Positions 40,669 through 48,679 of a DNA stretch of 64,000 nucleotides are shown here, in pieces (within the stretch, counting starts at the first letter, position 1; every line of letters starts with the position of its first letter). A program made the position numbers and the translations under genes. Source of the DNA: Chitinophagaceae bacterium (lineage in GTDB: Bacteria > Bacteroidota > Bacteroidia > Chitinophagales > Chitinophagaceae); assembly GCA_022841365.1 (NCBI GenBank), contig JALHRP010000006.1, forward strand, positions 1-64,000. The letters are read 5' to 3'. Under the pieces are notes generated by a model. The model did no database searches. It was not told the origin of the DNA and was given only the letters and a program-made list of their open reading frames with translations.

Positions 40669-40744
40669 ATTCGAACCCGCGGTACAGAGTTACCCGTACG
40701 GCAGTTTAGCAAACTACTGATTTCAGCCACTCATCCACCTCACC
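40656..40744 (-). tRNA. tRNA-Ser (anticodon GCT)
   Basis: The 89-nt gene starts GGTGAGG and ends CCTCACCG without an encoded CCA. The anticodon stem GTAGT/ACTGC encloses TTGCTAA, giving anticodon GCT. The long variable arm (about 20 nt, ending before CGCGGGTTCGAATCCCGC) is typical of serine tRNAs. It reads AGC and AGU codons. Its last 13 nt are duplicated 373 bp downstream. It has its own promoter and lies behind hisS on the same strand. Confidence 0.95.
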
Positions 40745-40765
40745 GGCTGATTTTTTTTAGGGTGG

Positions 40766-40798
40766 CAAAAATAAAGATTCAGAGGCATACAACCCAAA
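40766..40798 (-). promoter_or_regulatory. tRNA-Ser promoter
   Basis: On the minus strand TTTG (40795-40798) and TATTTTTG (40766-40773) are 21 bp apart. This is a full match to the Bacteroidota consensus, about 22 bp from the tRNA 5' end. Confidence 0.75.
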
Positions 40799-40839
40799 AA
40801 AAGAAAAGTGCAGTTGCAGATATGCAGGAAAGTCTTTGA

Positions 40840-42198
40840 TTAAAATTTTTGAAGTAATGCATCCATGCTTATTGTTTCCTGCAAACCGGTAACGATATTT
40901 TTTACATTACAGGTACCGGTCTCCAGTTCTTTTGTGCCAATGATAACGATGAACGGAATATGTTTTTTCTCAGCGTATTTAAATTGCTTGTCGAATTTGC
41001 TGTTTTCATGATACAACTCACAAGCAACATTTTTGCTGCGGAGCTGCTGCATCAGTTCAAATGCTTTTTTACTTTCAGCCTCACCAAGATTGAAAAATAA
41101 AACTTTTGTACCTGTGTGTACATCTGCAGGAAACAGGTTTAATTCTTCCATCACATCATAAATGCGATCTACACCAAATGAAATACCAACACCGGGAATA
41201 TTGGGCACACCAAACAAACCGGTGAGATCATCATAACGTCCCCCGCCACCAATGCTGCCCATCTGCACATTGGTTGCTTTTACTTCGAAGATGATTCCGG
41301 TATAATAATTCAGACCACGGGCCAAAGTAAAGTCGAATTGCAGATTTGAGATTTGCGATTGCAGATGAACTGTTTCGAGTTCTTCTATTCCCTTCTTGCC
41401 ATTTTCATTTTCGCCAAGCAGTTGTTTGATGGCTGAAATTTTTTCTTCATTGCTGCCAGTTATGAGTAAATATTTTTCAATGATTATAATTTGATCAGCT
41501 GTTAATCCACGTTGAACTAATTCTTCTTTCACTTTTTCAATTCCAATCTTATCCAGCTTATCAATGGCAACGGTAATATCAACCATCTTTTCGCTGCCGC
41601 CACATATTTCAGCTAATGCTGCAAGTATTTTCCGGCTGTTGATTTTTATATCAACTTCAATACCGAGTTGCTGAAAAACAGTGGCATACATAGTTGCCAG
41701 CTCCACTTCATTCAGCAATGCGTTGCTGCCCACCACATCTGCATCGCATTGATAAAACTCACGGTAGCGGCCTTTTTGCGGTCTGTCGGCTCTCCACACC
41801 GGCTGCACCTGATAGCGTTTGAACGGCATCGTAAGTTGGTTGTGATTCATGGCCACATAACGTGCAAACGGAATGGTGAGATCGTACTTCAATGCACGTT
41901 CGGTAATGGCGCTGCTGTTTTTCCCTGCTACTACTTTTTCAAATTCATCTTTTACCAGTTGATGTTTTGCCGGGTTATCTAAACCGTTGTTCAGTATTTT
42001 AAAAATCAGTTTATCTCCTTCTTCACCATACTTGCCCATTAACGTATCGAGGTTTTCCATGGCAGGTGTTTCCAATGGTTCAAACCCATATAATTCAAAA
42101 ACCGTTTTAATGGTATTGAAAATATAATTGCGTTTGCGAACAACATCTGCTCCAAAATCTCTTGTGCCTTGCGGTAATGATACGTTAACCTTCGCCAT
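40840..42198 (-). CDS. hisS: Histidine--tRNA ligase
   Basis: The 452-residue class II synthetase charges tRNA-His. It has motif 1 (VSLPQGTRDFGADVVRKRNY), motif 2 (KRYQVQPVWRADRPQKGRYR, then EFYQCDADVVGS), the His-binding LARGLNYYTGIIFEV, motif 3 (GGGGRYDDLTGLFG, GVGISFGVDRI) and a C-terminal anticodon domain. An insert before FDFTLARG reads HLQSQISNLQ and is encoded by words of the type CAAATCTCAAATCTGCAA, which look like an intergenic repeat absorbed in frame. Start ATG at 42198. Confidence 0.97.
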   Translation of the reverse strand: MAKVNVSLPQGTRDFGADVVRKRNYIFNTIKTVFELYGFEPLETPAMENLDTLMGKYGEEGDKLIFKILNNGLDNPAKHQLVKDEFEKVVAGKNSSAITERALKYDLTIPFARYVAMNHNQLTMPFKRYQVQPVWRADRPQKGRYREFYQCDADVVGSNALLNEVELATMYATVFQQLGIEVDIKINSRKILAALAEICGGSEKMVDITVAIDKLDKIGIEKVKEELVQRGLTADQIIIIEKYLLITGSNEEKISAIKQLLGENENGKKGIEELETVHLQSQISNLQFDFTLARGLNYYTGIIFEVKATNVQMGSIGGGGRYDDLTGLFGVPNIPGVGISFGVDRIYDVMEELNLFPADVHTGTKVLFFNLGEAESKKAFELMQQLRSKNVACELYHENSKFDKQFKYAEKKHIPFIVIIGTKELETGTCNVKNIVTGLQETISMDALLQKF

Positions 42199-42249
42199 TA
42201 ATCAGTTTATAGTTTTATGTGTTTGTAGTTCCAAATCATACATCAGAGA

Positions 42250-42732
42250 TCATCCATCAGACATCTTCTTTCTTCGTGCCTCGTAATTCTGAATTATCTT
42301 ATCACATGCTTTATCAATCATTTCATACACGGTATGATAGCCATCTTCTTTACCAAACCACGGATCAGGAACAGCTCTGTTTTCGCCGGGGTATAATTCA
42401 TTCAGCAACAGATCCACTTTATCTTCTTTCCACAACTTTCCGCTGATTTTTTTTACATCAACATAGTTGTCGCTGTCCATCACATAAATAAAATCATAGT
42501 GCAGAAAATCTTCTTTTACAAACTGTCGTGCACGTTGGCGGCTGATGTCAACTCCATTGATGCCGGCAACTTTTATACTGAGCGGATGTGGTGCTTTGCC
42601 AATATGATAGGCACCTGTACCTGCACTCTCAACACTCCATTGTAATCCTGCTTTCCATGCTTTTTGCTGCAGCACACCCTCTGCCAGCGGACTTCTGCAA
42701 ATATTTCCCAAACAAACCATTAAGATACGCAT
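42250..42732 (-). CDS. Low-molecular-weight protein tyrosine phosphatase
   Basis: The 160-residue enzyme has the P-loop MVCLGNICRSPLAEGVLQ (C-x5-R-S) at its N-terminus and the general acid in RAVPDPWFGKEDGYHTVYEM. Family length is about 150. The start at 42732 (MRILMVCLGN) is confirmed by a TATCTTTG box five bases upstream. The last residues (NYEARRKKMSDG) are encoded by repeat-type DNA (ACGAGGCACGAAG and GATGTCTGATG words), so the tail is probably not conserved. It may act on tyrosine or arginine phosphate; the substrate is unknown. Confidence 0.93.
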   Translation of the reverse strand: MRILMVCLGNICRSPLAEGVLQQKAWKAGLQWSVESAGTGAYHIGKAPHPLSIKVAGINGVDISRQRARQFVKEDFLHYDFIYVMDSDNYVDVKKISGKLWKEDKVDLLLNELYPGENRAVPDPWFGKEDGYHTVYEMIDKACDKIIQNYEARRKKMSDG

Positions 42733-42737
42733 CGTTG

Positions 42738-42745
42738 CAAAGATA
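42738..42745 (-). promoter_or_regulatory. -7 box, probable leaderless promoter of the phosphatase gene
   Basis: TATCTTTG on the minus strand ends 5 bp before the ATG at 42732. The 167-bp gap to the divergent TonB gene otherwise holds low-complexity words such as CCAAAAACC. Confidence 0.6.
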
Positions 42746-42899
42746 AGGTGTAAGGAAAAAGGCGCAAGAAACAAGGTACAAGATGAAAACCAATGTCCAA
42801 AAACCAAAAACCAATTTTCAACATAAACATCGCTACATCATCCTTTTTTTCTTTTGTGGATTTTATGATGAACAGCGTCTCAGTTTAAAACGAAATAAT

Positions 42900-43718
42900 A
42901 TGACAAGCAATCAAATCCTCACCGCCAGTTTCTTAGACATTCTGTTTGAAAACCGGAACAAAGCATATGGTGCTTACAGTATTCGCAAAGCTTATCCAAA
43001 ACATTTGATGAAAGCACTTGGTATGATGTTGTTACTTGTAACTGCTTTGAGTTTATTTGTTATGAGCAGACCGCCAAAAAATCAGATTAGCAGTTCGTTT
43101 TCGGCTCATGATACATTGGTTGTAGATCTGGAACCCTATCATGAAAAAGAAAAACCCCGTGAACCGCAAACTCAACGTACCGTTGCTGCACAACCACCAA
43201 CAAGACCTGATTTTGTACCAACAATTGTAAAAGATGAAGTTGAAAATCCTGTTCCTGATCGTACTGATACTACAATATATAATCCCGGTGCAGAAAACAA
43301 ACCTGCAACCGGAACTGATGGAACTGATTTTGTACAGGCAGAAACAGGCCCGGTTACGACTATTACTCCCGAACATCAATCGGCACCGGAACCTGAAAAG
43401 CCGGCGATACATGAAACAGCCGATGTAATGCCTGAATTTCCCGGAGGGACAGATGCATGGAGAAATTATCTGCAACGCATGCTTCGTGTACCCGATGATT
43501 TGGAAACAGGCGATCGTAAAACAGTTCGTGTACGATTTGTTGTAAATGCAACGGGCGAAATAACAGATATGATTGTTGTACAAAGTGCAGGTGCAGCATT
43601 TGATAAAGAAGTGCTTCGGGTAATAGCGAAGATGCCCAAATGGAAACCCGGTAAACAGGCAGGCAAACCGGTTGCAGTTTATTATACACAGCCCGTAACC
43701 TTTACAGCACCTGAATAA
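42900..43718 (+). CDS. TonB family energy transducer
   Basis: The 272-residue protein starts MTSNQILTASFLDILFENRN, then RNKAYGAYSIRKAYPKHLMK, the usual cytoplasmic start of Bacteroidota TonB proteins. One membrane helix (MMLLLVTALSLFVMS) and a Pro/Glu-rich periplasmic linker follow. The C-terminal domain contains VMPEFPGGTDAWRNYLQRML, VRVRFVVNATGEITDMIVVQ and MPKWKPGKQAGKPVAVYYTQ. It should couple the proton-motive force to outer-membrane receptors. It heads a group with a small membrane protein, a PstS-like protein and a TPR protein; no exbB/exbD genes are here. Confidence 0.92.
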   Translation: MTSNQILTASFLDILFENRNKAYGAYSIRKAYPKHLMKALGMMLLLVTALSLFVMSRPPKNQISSSFSAHDTLVVDLEPYHEKEKPREPQTQRTVAAQPPTRPDFVPTIVKDEVENPVPDRTDTTIYNPGAENKPATGTDGTDFVQAETGPVTTITPEHQSAPEPEKPAIHETADVMPEFPGGTDAWRNYLQRMLRVPDDLETGDRKTVRVRFVVNATGEITDMIVVQSAGAAFDKEVLRVIAKMPKWKPGKQAGKPVAVYYTQPVTFTAPE

Positions 43719-43807
43719 CAGGATATGATTAACGGCTGCTGCATGGTTTGAAAAGTTTTACAGCGGTATAAAATTTATTTATCTTGCCCGTTCCTTATAA
43801 AAGAAGC

Positions 43808-44044
43808 ATGTCTGTACAGGAAGATTTCAGGAAAAAAAACAAGCCGGTAAATGTAAAAGCCATCTTTGATCTGGTGATGGGACTAGTTTATCTGGTAATG
43901 GGAGCTGTTTTAGCCGCATCCAAATATATTGGTCTGGAGTTAACATTTCCTCCACCTGAAATCATCACCATATTTGGAATTGCAGCCATCATTTACGGAG
44001 CGTTTCGCATTTTCAGAGGAGTTAAATTATACAAAGAAGCATAG
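43808..44044 (+). CDS. Small two-helix membrane protein
   Basis: The 78-residue protein starts MSVQEDFRKKNKPVNVKAIF and has two membrane helices (LVMGLVYLVMGAVLAASKYI and ITIFGIAAIIYGAFRIFRGV). It occurs between a tonB gene and a PstS-like gene, and its stop is one base from the next ATG, so it is translationally linked to it. No family name is recognised. A role as an accessory subunit of a membrane complex is a guess from context. Confidence 0.75.
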   Translation: MSVQEDFRKKNKPVNVKAIFDLVMGLVYLVMGAVLAASKYIGLELTFPPPEIITIFGIAAIIYGAFRIFRGVKLYKEA

Positions 44045-44045
44045 G

Positions 44046-44978
44046 ATGAAAAACGGAGGTTTATTGTTGTGGTTGTTGTTGTTGTTGTGTTTTTCTTCCT
44101 GTAAAGAAAAGAAAGCACAGCCAACTGATACAGGTACTACCGGTACCATCCATATCAGTGTAGATGAAACGTTTAAGCCGATTATTGAAGAACAGATCAG
44201 GGTATTTGAATCATCTAATCCCAAAGCAAAAATTATTGCTCATTACAAATCAGAGGCAGAATGCTGGGACGATTTAATGAAAGACAGTACCCGGATGGTG
44301 ATTGTGACCAAAAAAATTACACAGGCAGAGTCACGATATTATGCTGATTCAATTGGCATCTATCCACAAGGCGATATTCTTGCTTACGATGCAGTTGCAC
44401 TGTTGTTAAACAGGAATGAACCCGATTCTGTTTTTGAACACGAAGATGTGGTACAGCTCTTGCAAGGGAAGAGCAGGTTGCCGTACAAGCCTGTATTTGA
44501 TGGTATAAAAGCCACCAGCACAGTAAGGTATGCAATGGACAGCCTGTTAAAAGGAAAACCGTTGAATACCAGCGTTATTACAGCCGCAAAAACAAGTCGT
44601 GAAGTGGTTGAATACATTGGTAATACCAGAGGATATATTGGTTTTGCAGGTGTAAGCTGGATTGGAAATCCGGAAGATACAGCGCAGTTGAACAGTTTAA
44701 AAAAGGTTCGGATTGCCTGGTTACCCCGCGACAGTTGCAAAGATGGCTCTTATACCAAGCCATGGCAGGAGGAGATTTTAACAAACCGTTATCCTTACAC
44801 AAGAGGAATCTATTACGTCTTAAAAGAAAATCATGCAGGCCTCGGTAAATCAATGGTCAATTTTATGAAGGGAGACAGAGGTCAGTTAATATTCAGAAGG
44901 GGTTATCTGGTGCCGGCGTGGCGGATATTCATGATGAGGGAAACGAAATTGAAATTAGTAAAGCCTTTAAAACAATAA
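44046..44978 (+). CDS. PstS-like periplasmic substrate-binding lipoprotein
   Basis: The 310-residue protein has a lipoprotein signal (LLLWLLLLLCFSSCKEKK) and a PBP-type-2 domain: TIHISVDETFKPIIEEQIRV, SEAECWDDLMKDSTRMVIVT, then YDAVALLLNRNEPDS and NTRGYIGFAGVSWIGNPEDT. It resembles PstS phosphate-binding proteins but no pst transporter genes are adjacent. In this TonB-linked setting it may have been recruited to another task. The leader codes for a run of leucines by TTG repeats (44062-44089). Confidence 0.85.
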   Translation: MKNGGLLLWLLLLLCFSSCKEKKAQPTDTGTTGTIHISVDETFKPIIEEQIRVFESSNPKAKIIAHYKSEAECWDDLMKDSTRMVIVTKKITQAESRYYADSIGIYPQGDILAYDAVALLLNRNEPDSVFEHEDVVQLLQGKSRLPYKPVFDGIKATSTVRYAMDSLLKGKPLNTSVITAAKTSREVVEYIGNTRGYIGFAGVSWIGNPEDTAQLNSLKKVRIAWLPRDSCKDGSYTKPWQEEILTNRYPYTRGIYYVLKENHAGLGKSMVNFMKGDRGQLIFRRGYLVPAWRIFMMRETKLKLVKPLKQ

Positions 44979-45042
44979 ATTAATATTTTTACTGCCCTTT
45001 GAACATCAGATTACGTAAACAATAAGAACAAAAAACAGAAAA

Positions 45043-46824
45043 ATGAAGCGATCACTCAGTGTAGTACTCTTAGCAGTCGTTTTTGTGCAGCAGGTGTTTG
45101 CACAGTCTATTGATGAAGGAAAGAAGTTCATGTATTATGAACGCTTCAACAGTGCAAAAGAAGTGTTTACCAAGCTGCTTGCAGCCAATGCTAAAAATGA
45201 AGATGCAGCCTATTGGCTTGGCCAGGCTTATCTTGGTTTAGAAGATGTGGCCAAGGCTAAACAAACCTATCAAACCGCATTGCAGGGTAATCCAACCTCT
45301 CCGCTGTTGCTTGCAGGTATGGGGCAGGTTGAATTGATTGAAAACAAAACAACCGATGCCCGTAATCATTTTGATATGGCTGTGAATACCAGTAAATCAA
45401 AAGATATAGATGTGCTGCATGCAGTGGGCCGTGCCAATGCGTATACGAAAGCAGGTGATGCAAACTACGGTATTACCATGCTGCAAAAAGCAACAACACT
45501 CAAAGGTTTCAAAGACCCCTCAGTATATGTAACCATGGGAGATGCATACCGTAAACTGGTTGATGGTGGTAATGCCGTTCTTGCTTTTAAAAATGCGTTA
45601 GCTATCAATCCAACGTATGCTGCGGCAAAACATAAGGAGGGCTTGATTTATGAAAGTCAGAAAAACAAAGAATTCTTTCTTCCTGCTTATGAAGAAGCGG
45701 TAAGGATGGATCCGAATTACGGTCCGGCTCATTACTCACTTTATTTTTACTGGTATTTCAGGGATGTAACTAAAGCTGAAGATTACCTGAATAAATATAT
45801 TGCTGCTATTGACAGCGATCCGCAAAATGATTATTACAGGATTGATCTGAAATATGCATCAGGTCAGTTTGCAGAAGCAGTTAGTCAGAGTGATGCCATG
45901 ATTAATAAAATTGGTGCAAATGTGATCAAACCACGTATCTACCGTTTGAAAGCATACAGTTTTAAATCAATGGGTGAGGCTTCTTACAAAGAAAAAGATA
46001 CAGCCACCGGCATCAAACATTTTACTTCTGCAAAAGCAAGTATTACAGAATTCTTTCAAAAAGCAAAGCCTGAGGATATTGTTCCGAAAGACTTTGAAGT
46101 AATTGGTGATATCCTTTCTAACACACCGGGTAGTGAATCACAAGCCTACGCCAACTATGAGCGTGCAATGAATATGGATACGGCTGCAGATAATAAAGCA
46201 TCGTATTTGCAAAAAGCAGTTGATCTTGCCAAGAAACAGAAAGATAAAGGTGCAATTGCCTATTGGTTGCAAAAACAATACAACACCAAGCCAAGCCCAT
46301 CTAATGTTGATCTGTATAATTTAGGTCGTGCTTATTTTGATGCAGGAAGTGATGGCGACTTTAACTATTACCGCAAGTCTGATAGTGTGTTTGCTTTGTA
46401 TACAGAAAAATATCCTGATCAGGCTTTTGGTTACTACTGGCGTGCCCGCAGTAACTGGAGCATTGATACCAGTATGGTGAATGCAATGGCCAATCCTCAT
46501 TTTGAAAAGTTTGTACAGATTGCTTCAACCGGAAAAGATTCTGTTTCGTTCCGTCCGCAAATTAAAATTGCGTACAAGTATTTTATCGGCTACAATATTT
46601 TTGTAAAGAAAGATTATAAAGTGGCTATCGAATATTGCGATAAAATTCTGGCCATTGATCCTGCAGATCAGGAGGCAGCAGATTACAAGCGCCAGTTAAC
46701 CGGTGGAAAAACACAATCTACAGGGAACAGCACTGCACCTGCAGCCAATCAGCAAAAGAAACCGGCTACCGGTTCAAAACCTGCGGCAACAAAATCGCCT
46801 GCAACATCAGCCCGAAAGAGATAA
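45043..46824 (+). CDS. Secreted tetratricopeptide-repeat protein
   Basis: The 593-residue protein has a signal peptide (MKRSLSVVLLAVVFVQQVFA) and TPR units across most of its length. Examples are ERFNSAKEVFTKLLAANAKN, YWLGQAYLGLEDVAKAKQTY and GNAVLAFKNALAINPTYAAA. The C-terminus is low complexity (Lys, Pro, Ala, Thr, Ser). It lies 64 bp behind the PstS-like gene and completes the TonB / small membrane / PstS-like / TPR set. A scaffold in the periplasm or inner face of the outer membrane is plausible. Confidence 0.88.
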   Translation: MKRSLSVVLLAVVFVQQVFAQSIDEGKKFMYYERFNSAKEVFTKLLAANAKNEDAAYWLGQAYLGLEDVAKAKQTYQTALQGNPTSPLLLAGMGQVELIENKTTDARNHFDMAVNTSKSKDIDVLHAVGRANAYTKAGDANYGITMLQKATTLKGFKDPSVYVTMGDAYRKLVDGGNAVLAFKNALAINPTYAAAKHKEGLIYESQKNKEFFLPAYEEAVRMDPNYGPAHYSLYFYWYFRDVTKAEDYLNKYIAAIDSDPQNDYYRIDLKYASGQFAEAVSQSDAMINKIGANVIKPRIYRLKAYSFKSMGEASYKEKDTATGIKHFTSAKASITEFFQKAKPEDIVPKDFEVIGDILSNTPGSESQAYANYERAMNMDTAADNKASYLQKAVDLAKKQKDKGAIAYWLQKQYNTKPSPSNVDLYNLGRAYFDAGSDGDFNYYRKSDSVFALYTEKYPDQAFGYYWRARSNWSIDTSMVNAMANPHFEKFVQIASTGKDSVSFRPQIKIAYKYFIGYNIFVKKDYKVAIEYCDKILAIDPADQEAADYKRQLTGGKTQSTGNSTAPAANQQKKPATGSKPAATKSPATSARKR

Positions 46825-46852
46825 GATTTTATATCATCTCATCTAATAAATT

Positions 46853-46885
46853 AATCCCCTCATTTTTAAAGAGGGGATTTTTATT
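46853..46885 (+). terminator. Terminator between the TPR gene and nuoA
   Basis: AATCCCCTC pairs with GAGGGGATT over ATTTTTAAA and is followed by a T-rich tract. It separates the TonB group from the nuo operon. Confidence 0.85.
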
Positions 46886-46915
46886 TTATATCAGGGAATT
46901 TTGGTTACCCTGCCT

Positions 46916-46923
46916 TATTTTTG
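46916..46923 (+). promoter_or_regulatory. -7 box of the nuo operon promoter
   Basis: TATTTTTG matches TAnnTTTG and gives a leader of about 18 nt before nuoA at 46946. A TTTG at 46900-46903 is only 12 bp away, shorter than usual, so the -33 element is unclear. Confidence 0.5.
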
Positions 46924-46945
46924 CGACATTCAAAACCGTCTTTTC

Positions 46946-47365
46946 ATGCAATGGTTTTTCTTTTTACAGTCCAATCCCGCAGTTCCCGTTGCTCAGGCGG
47001 TGAATGATTCTGGAAATTATTTCCCCATCGGTATTCAGATTTTATTTGCAGTAGGTTTTGTAGCATTCATGATGGTGCTAACGCATTTGCTGGGTCCTAA
47101 ACGGCCAACTGCTCAAAAGCTCGAAAATTTTGAAAGCGGTATTGAAATACATGGAAATGCCCGACAGCCAATGGCAGTTAAGTATTTTCTGGTAGCAATT
47201 TTGTTTGTTTTATTTGATGTGGAAGTGATCTTTTTCTATCCTTACGCTGTTAACTTCAGAGAATTGGGATGGAATGGTTTTCTGGCAGTGTTGATGTTTG
47301 TGGGTTTTTTCCTTTGTGGGTTCTATTATATAGTTAAGAAAGATGCGCTCAATTGGGAAGATTAG
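46946..47365 (+). CDS. nuoA: NADH-quinone oxidoreductase subunit A
   Basis: The 139-residue membrane subunit of complex I has three helices. The conserved loop is LENFESGIEIHGNARQPMAV and the second helix carries ILFVLFDVEVIFFYPYAVNF with the family's Asp and Glu. The start at 46946 (MQWFFFLQSN) is preferred because it fits the family length and the promoter. It begins the 14-gene nuo operon. Confidence 0.95.
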   Translation: MQWFFFLQSNPAVPVAQAVNDSGNYFPIGIQILFAVGFVAFMMVLTHLLGPKRPTAQKLENFESGIEIHGNARQPMAVKYFLVAILFVLFDVEVIFFYPYAVNFRELGWNGFLAVLMFVGFFLCGFYYIVKKDALNWED

Positions 47366-47470
47366 AAAATTTGAAAATTAACCAATTTGAAAATTTGAAA
47401 ATGGGCCTAATTCTGGATAGATGTAGAGTGTTGGCAAGCTTTGATTTTCAAATTTTCAAATTCTCAAATT
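47366..47470. repeat. AT-rich nuo intergenic repeat 1 (nuoA/nuoB)
   Basis: Several AATTTGAAAAT units follow the nuoA stop, then about 50 bp of unique sequence, then ATTTTCAAATT units up to the nuoB start. The two halves are complementary and would form a long RNA hairpin. Confidence 0.85.
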
Positions 47471-47477
47471 AATTATT

Positions 47478-48068
47478 ATGTCACGTCCGGTACAATTTAA
47501 TATCAATCCTAAACCAACCGACTATAAAGGTCACATCAGTGTTGCTGATATGCCCGATGGTCACATGGGAGAAGGATTCTTTGCGACCAAGCTCAGCGAA
47601 GTAGTAGGGCTGGCCCGTAAAAATTCAATCTGGCCATTACCGTTTGCAACTTCCTGCTGCGGTATTGAGTTTATGGCAACTGCTGCAGCTCATTACGATC
47701 TGGGTCGTTTTGGTTCTGAGCGAATGGCCTTTACTCCCCGTCAGTGCGATCTGATGATGGTGATGGGAACAATTTCTAAAAAAATGGGTCCTGTTGTAAA
47801 ACAGGTGTATTTGCAAATGGCCGAACCCCGTTGGGTAATGGCCGTTGGTGCTTGTGCAAGCAGTGGAGGTATTTTTGATACATACAGTGTGTTGCAGGGA
47901 ATTGACCAGGTGGTGCCGGTTGATGTATATGTGCCCGGCTGTCCCCCAAGACCCGAAGCCATTCTGGATGGTTTGATGAAAGTGCAGGAGTTGGTAGGTC
48001 AGGAAAGTCTTCGCCGCCGCAACAGTGAGCATTATCAAAAATTACTGAACAGTTACGGAATACAATAA
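47478..48068 (+). CDS. nuoB: NADH-quinone oxidoreductase subunit B
   Basis: The 196-residue peripheral subunit binds the N2 [4Fe-4S] cluster next to the quinone site. Cluster Cys are in FATSCCGIEFMATAAAHYDL, VMAVGACASSGGIFDTYSVL and PVDVYVPGCPPRPEAILDGL. N- and C-terminal extensions are typical of Bacteroidota. It is separated from nuoA and nuoC by AT-rich repeats. Confidence 0.97.
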   Translation: MSRPVQFNINPKPTDYKGHISVADMPDGHMGEGFFATKLSEVVGLARKNSIWPLPFATSCCGIEFMATAAAHYDLGRFGSERMAFTPRQCDLMMVMGTISKKMGPVVKQVYLQMAEPRWVMAVGACASSGGIFDTYSVLQGIDQVVPVDVYVPGCPPRPEAILDGLMKVQELVGQESLRRRNSEHYQKLLNSYGIQ

Positions 48069-48078
48069 AACAATTAAT

Positions 48079-48157
48079 CAATTTGATAATTTGAAAATGT
48101 GCTAATGACTGAAGCGACAGGATTTTCAAATTTTCAAATTCTCAAATTTTCAAATTG
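48079..48157. repeat. AT-rich nuo intergenic repeat 2 (nuoB/nuoC)
   Basis: AATTTGATAATTTGAAAAT, a 35-bp centre and four TTTTCAAATT-type units ending 2 bp before the nuoC ATG. It has the same design as repeat 1 with a different centre. Confidence 0.85.
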
Positions 48158-48159
48158 AG

Positions 48160-48678
48160 ATGGGTTTAACCAACGAACAGATTCAAAACAAACTGACAGA
48201 AAAATTTGGAGAGCAGGTTACTGCTTTCGCTGAGCCGTACGGCATGCTTACGTTTGAAGCGCCAAAGGATTTGAATTTAAAAGTCCTTCAGTTTTTGTTT
48301 GATGATGAAACCTTGCAGTTTCGTTTCCTTACCGATTTACAGGCTGTGCATTATCCAAACGATAAAGGGCGTGAGTTAGCAGTGGTATATCATTTACACA
48401 ACCTGGTTGATAATGTACGTATCCGTTTTAAAGTATTTACAGATATCAATACACCCGATGTATTTACAGCAACGCAGCTGTATTCATCGGCCAACTGGAT
48501 GGAGCGTGAAACCTATGATTTCTTTGGAGTGAATTTCGTCGGGCATCCTAACCTCAAACGTATTTTGAATGTAGATGAGATGGATTATTTCCCCATGCGA
48601 AAAGAATTTCCATTAGAAGATCAAACACGTATTGATAAAGATGATGAGATGTTTGGAAGAGGAGGAAGCAGTAATTAG
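48160..48678 (+). CDS. nuoC: NADH-quinone oxidoreductase subunit C
   Basis: The 172-residue 30-kDa-type subunit has the signature ERETYDFFGVNFVGHPNLKR followed by NVDEMDYFPMRKEFPLEDQT. It is separate from NuoD, unlike the NuoCD fusion of enterobacteria. It has no cofactor of its own and helps shape the quinone module with NuoB and NuoD. Confidence 0.96.
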   Translation: MGLTNEQIQNKLTEKFGEQVTAFAEPYGMLTFEAPKDLNLKVLQFLFDDETLQFRFLTDLQAVHYPNDKGRELAVVYHLHNLVDNVRIRFKVFTDINTPDVFTATQLYSSANWMERETYDFFGVNFVGHPNLKRILNVDEMDYFPMRKEFPLEDQTRIDKDDEMFGRGGSSN

Positions 48679-48679
48679 G

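Noticed and set aside
40250-40744. Prophage or large integrative element at the tRNA-Ser gene
   Set aside because: No integrase, phage or conjugation genes lie on either side, and the repeated interval is only 373 bp.
40651-40839. Plus-strand open frame across the tRNA-Ser gene
   Set aside because: It is antisense to a complete tRNA gene with its own promoter and terminator, and its translation has no protein-like features.
47366-48157. Regular AT-rich repeats considered as a CRISPR-like array
   Set aside because: The units are 10-11 bp words without fixed-length spacers, they are inverted around a centre, and no cas genes are present.
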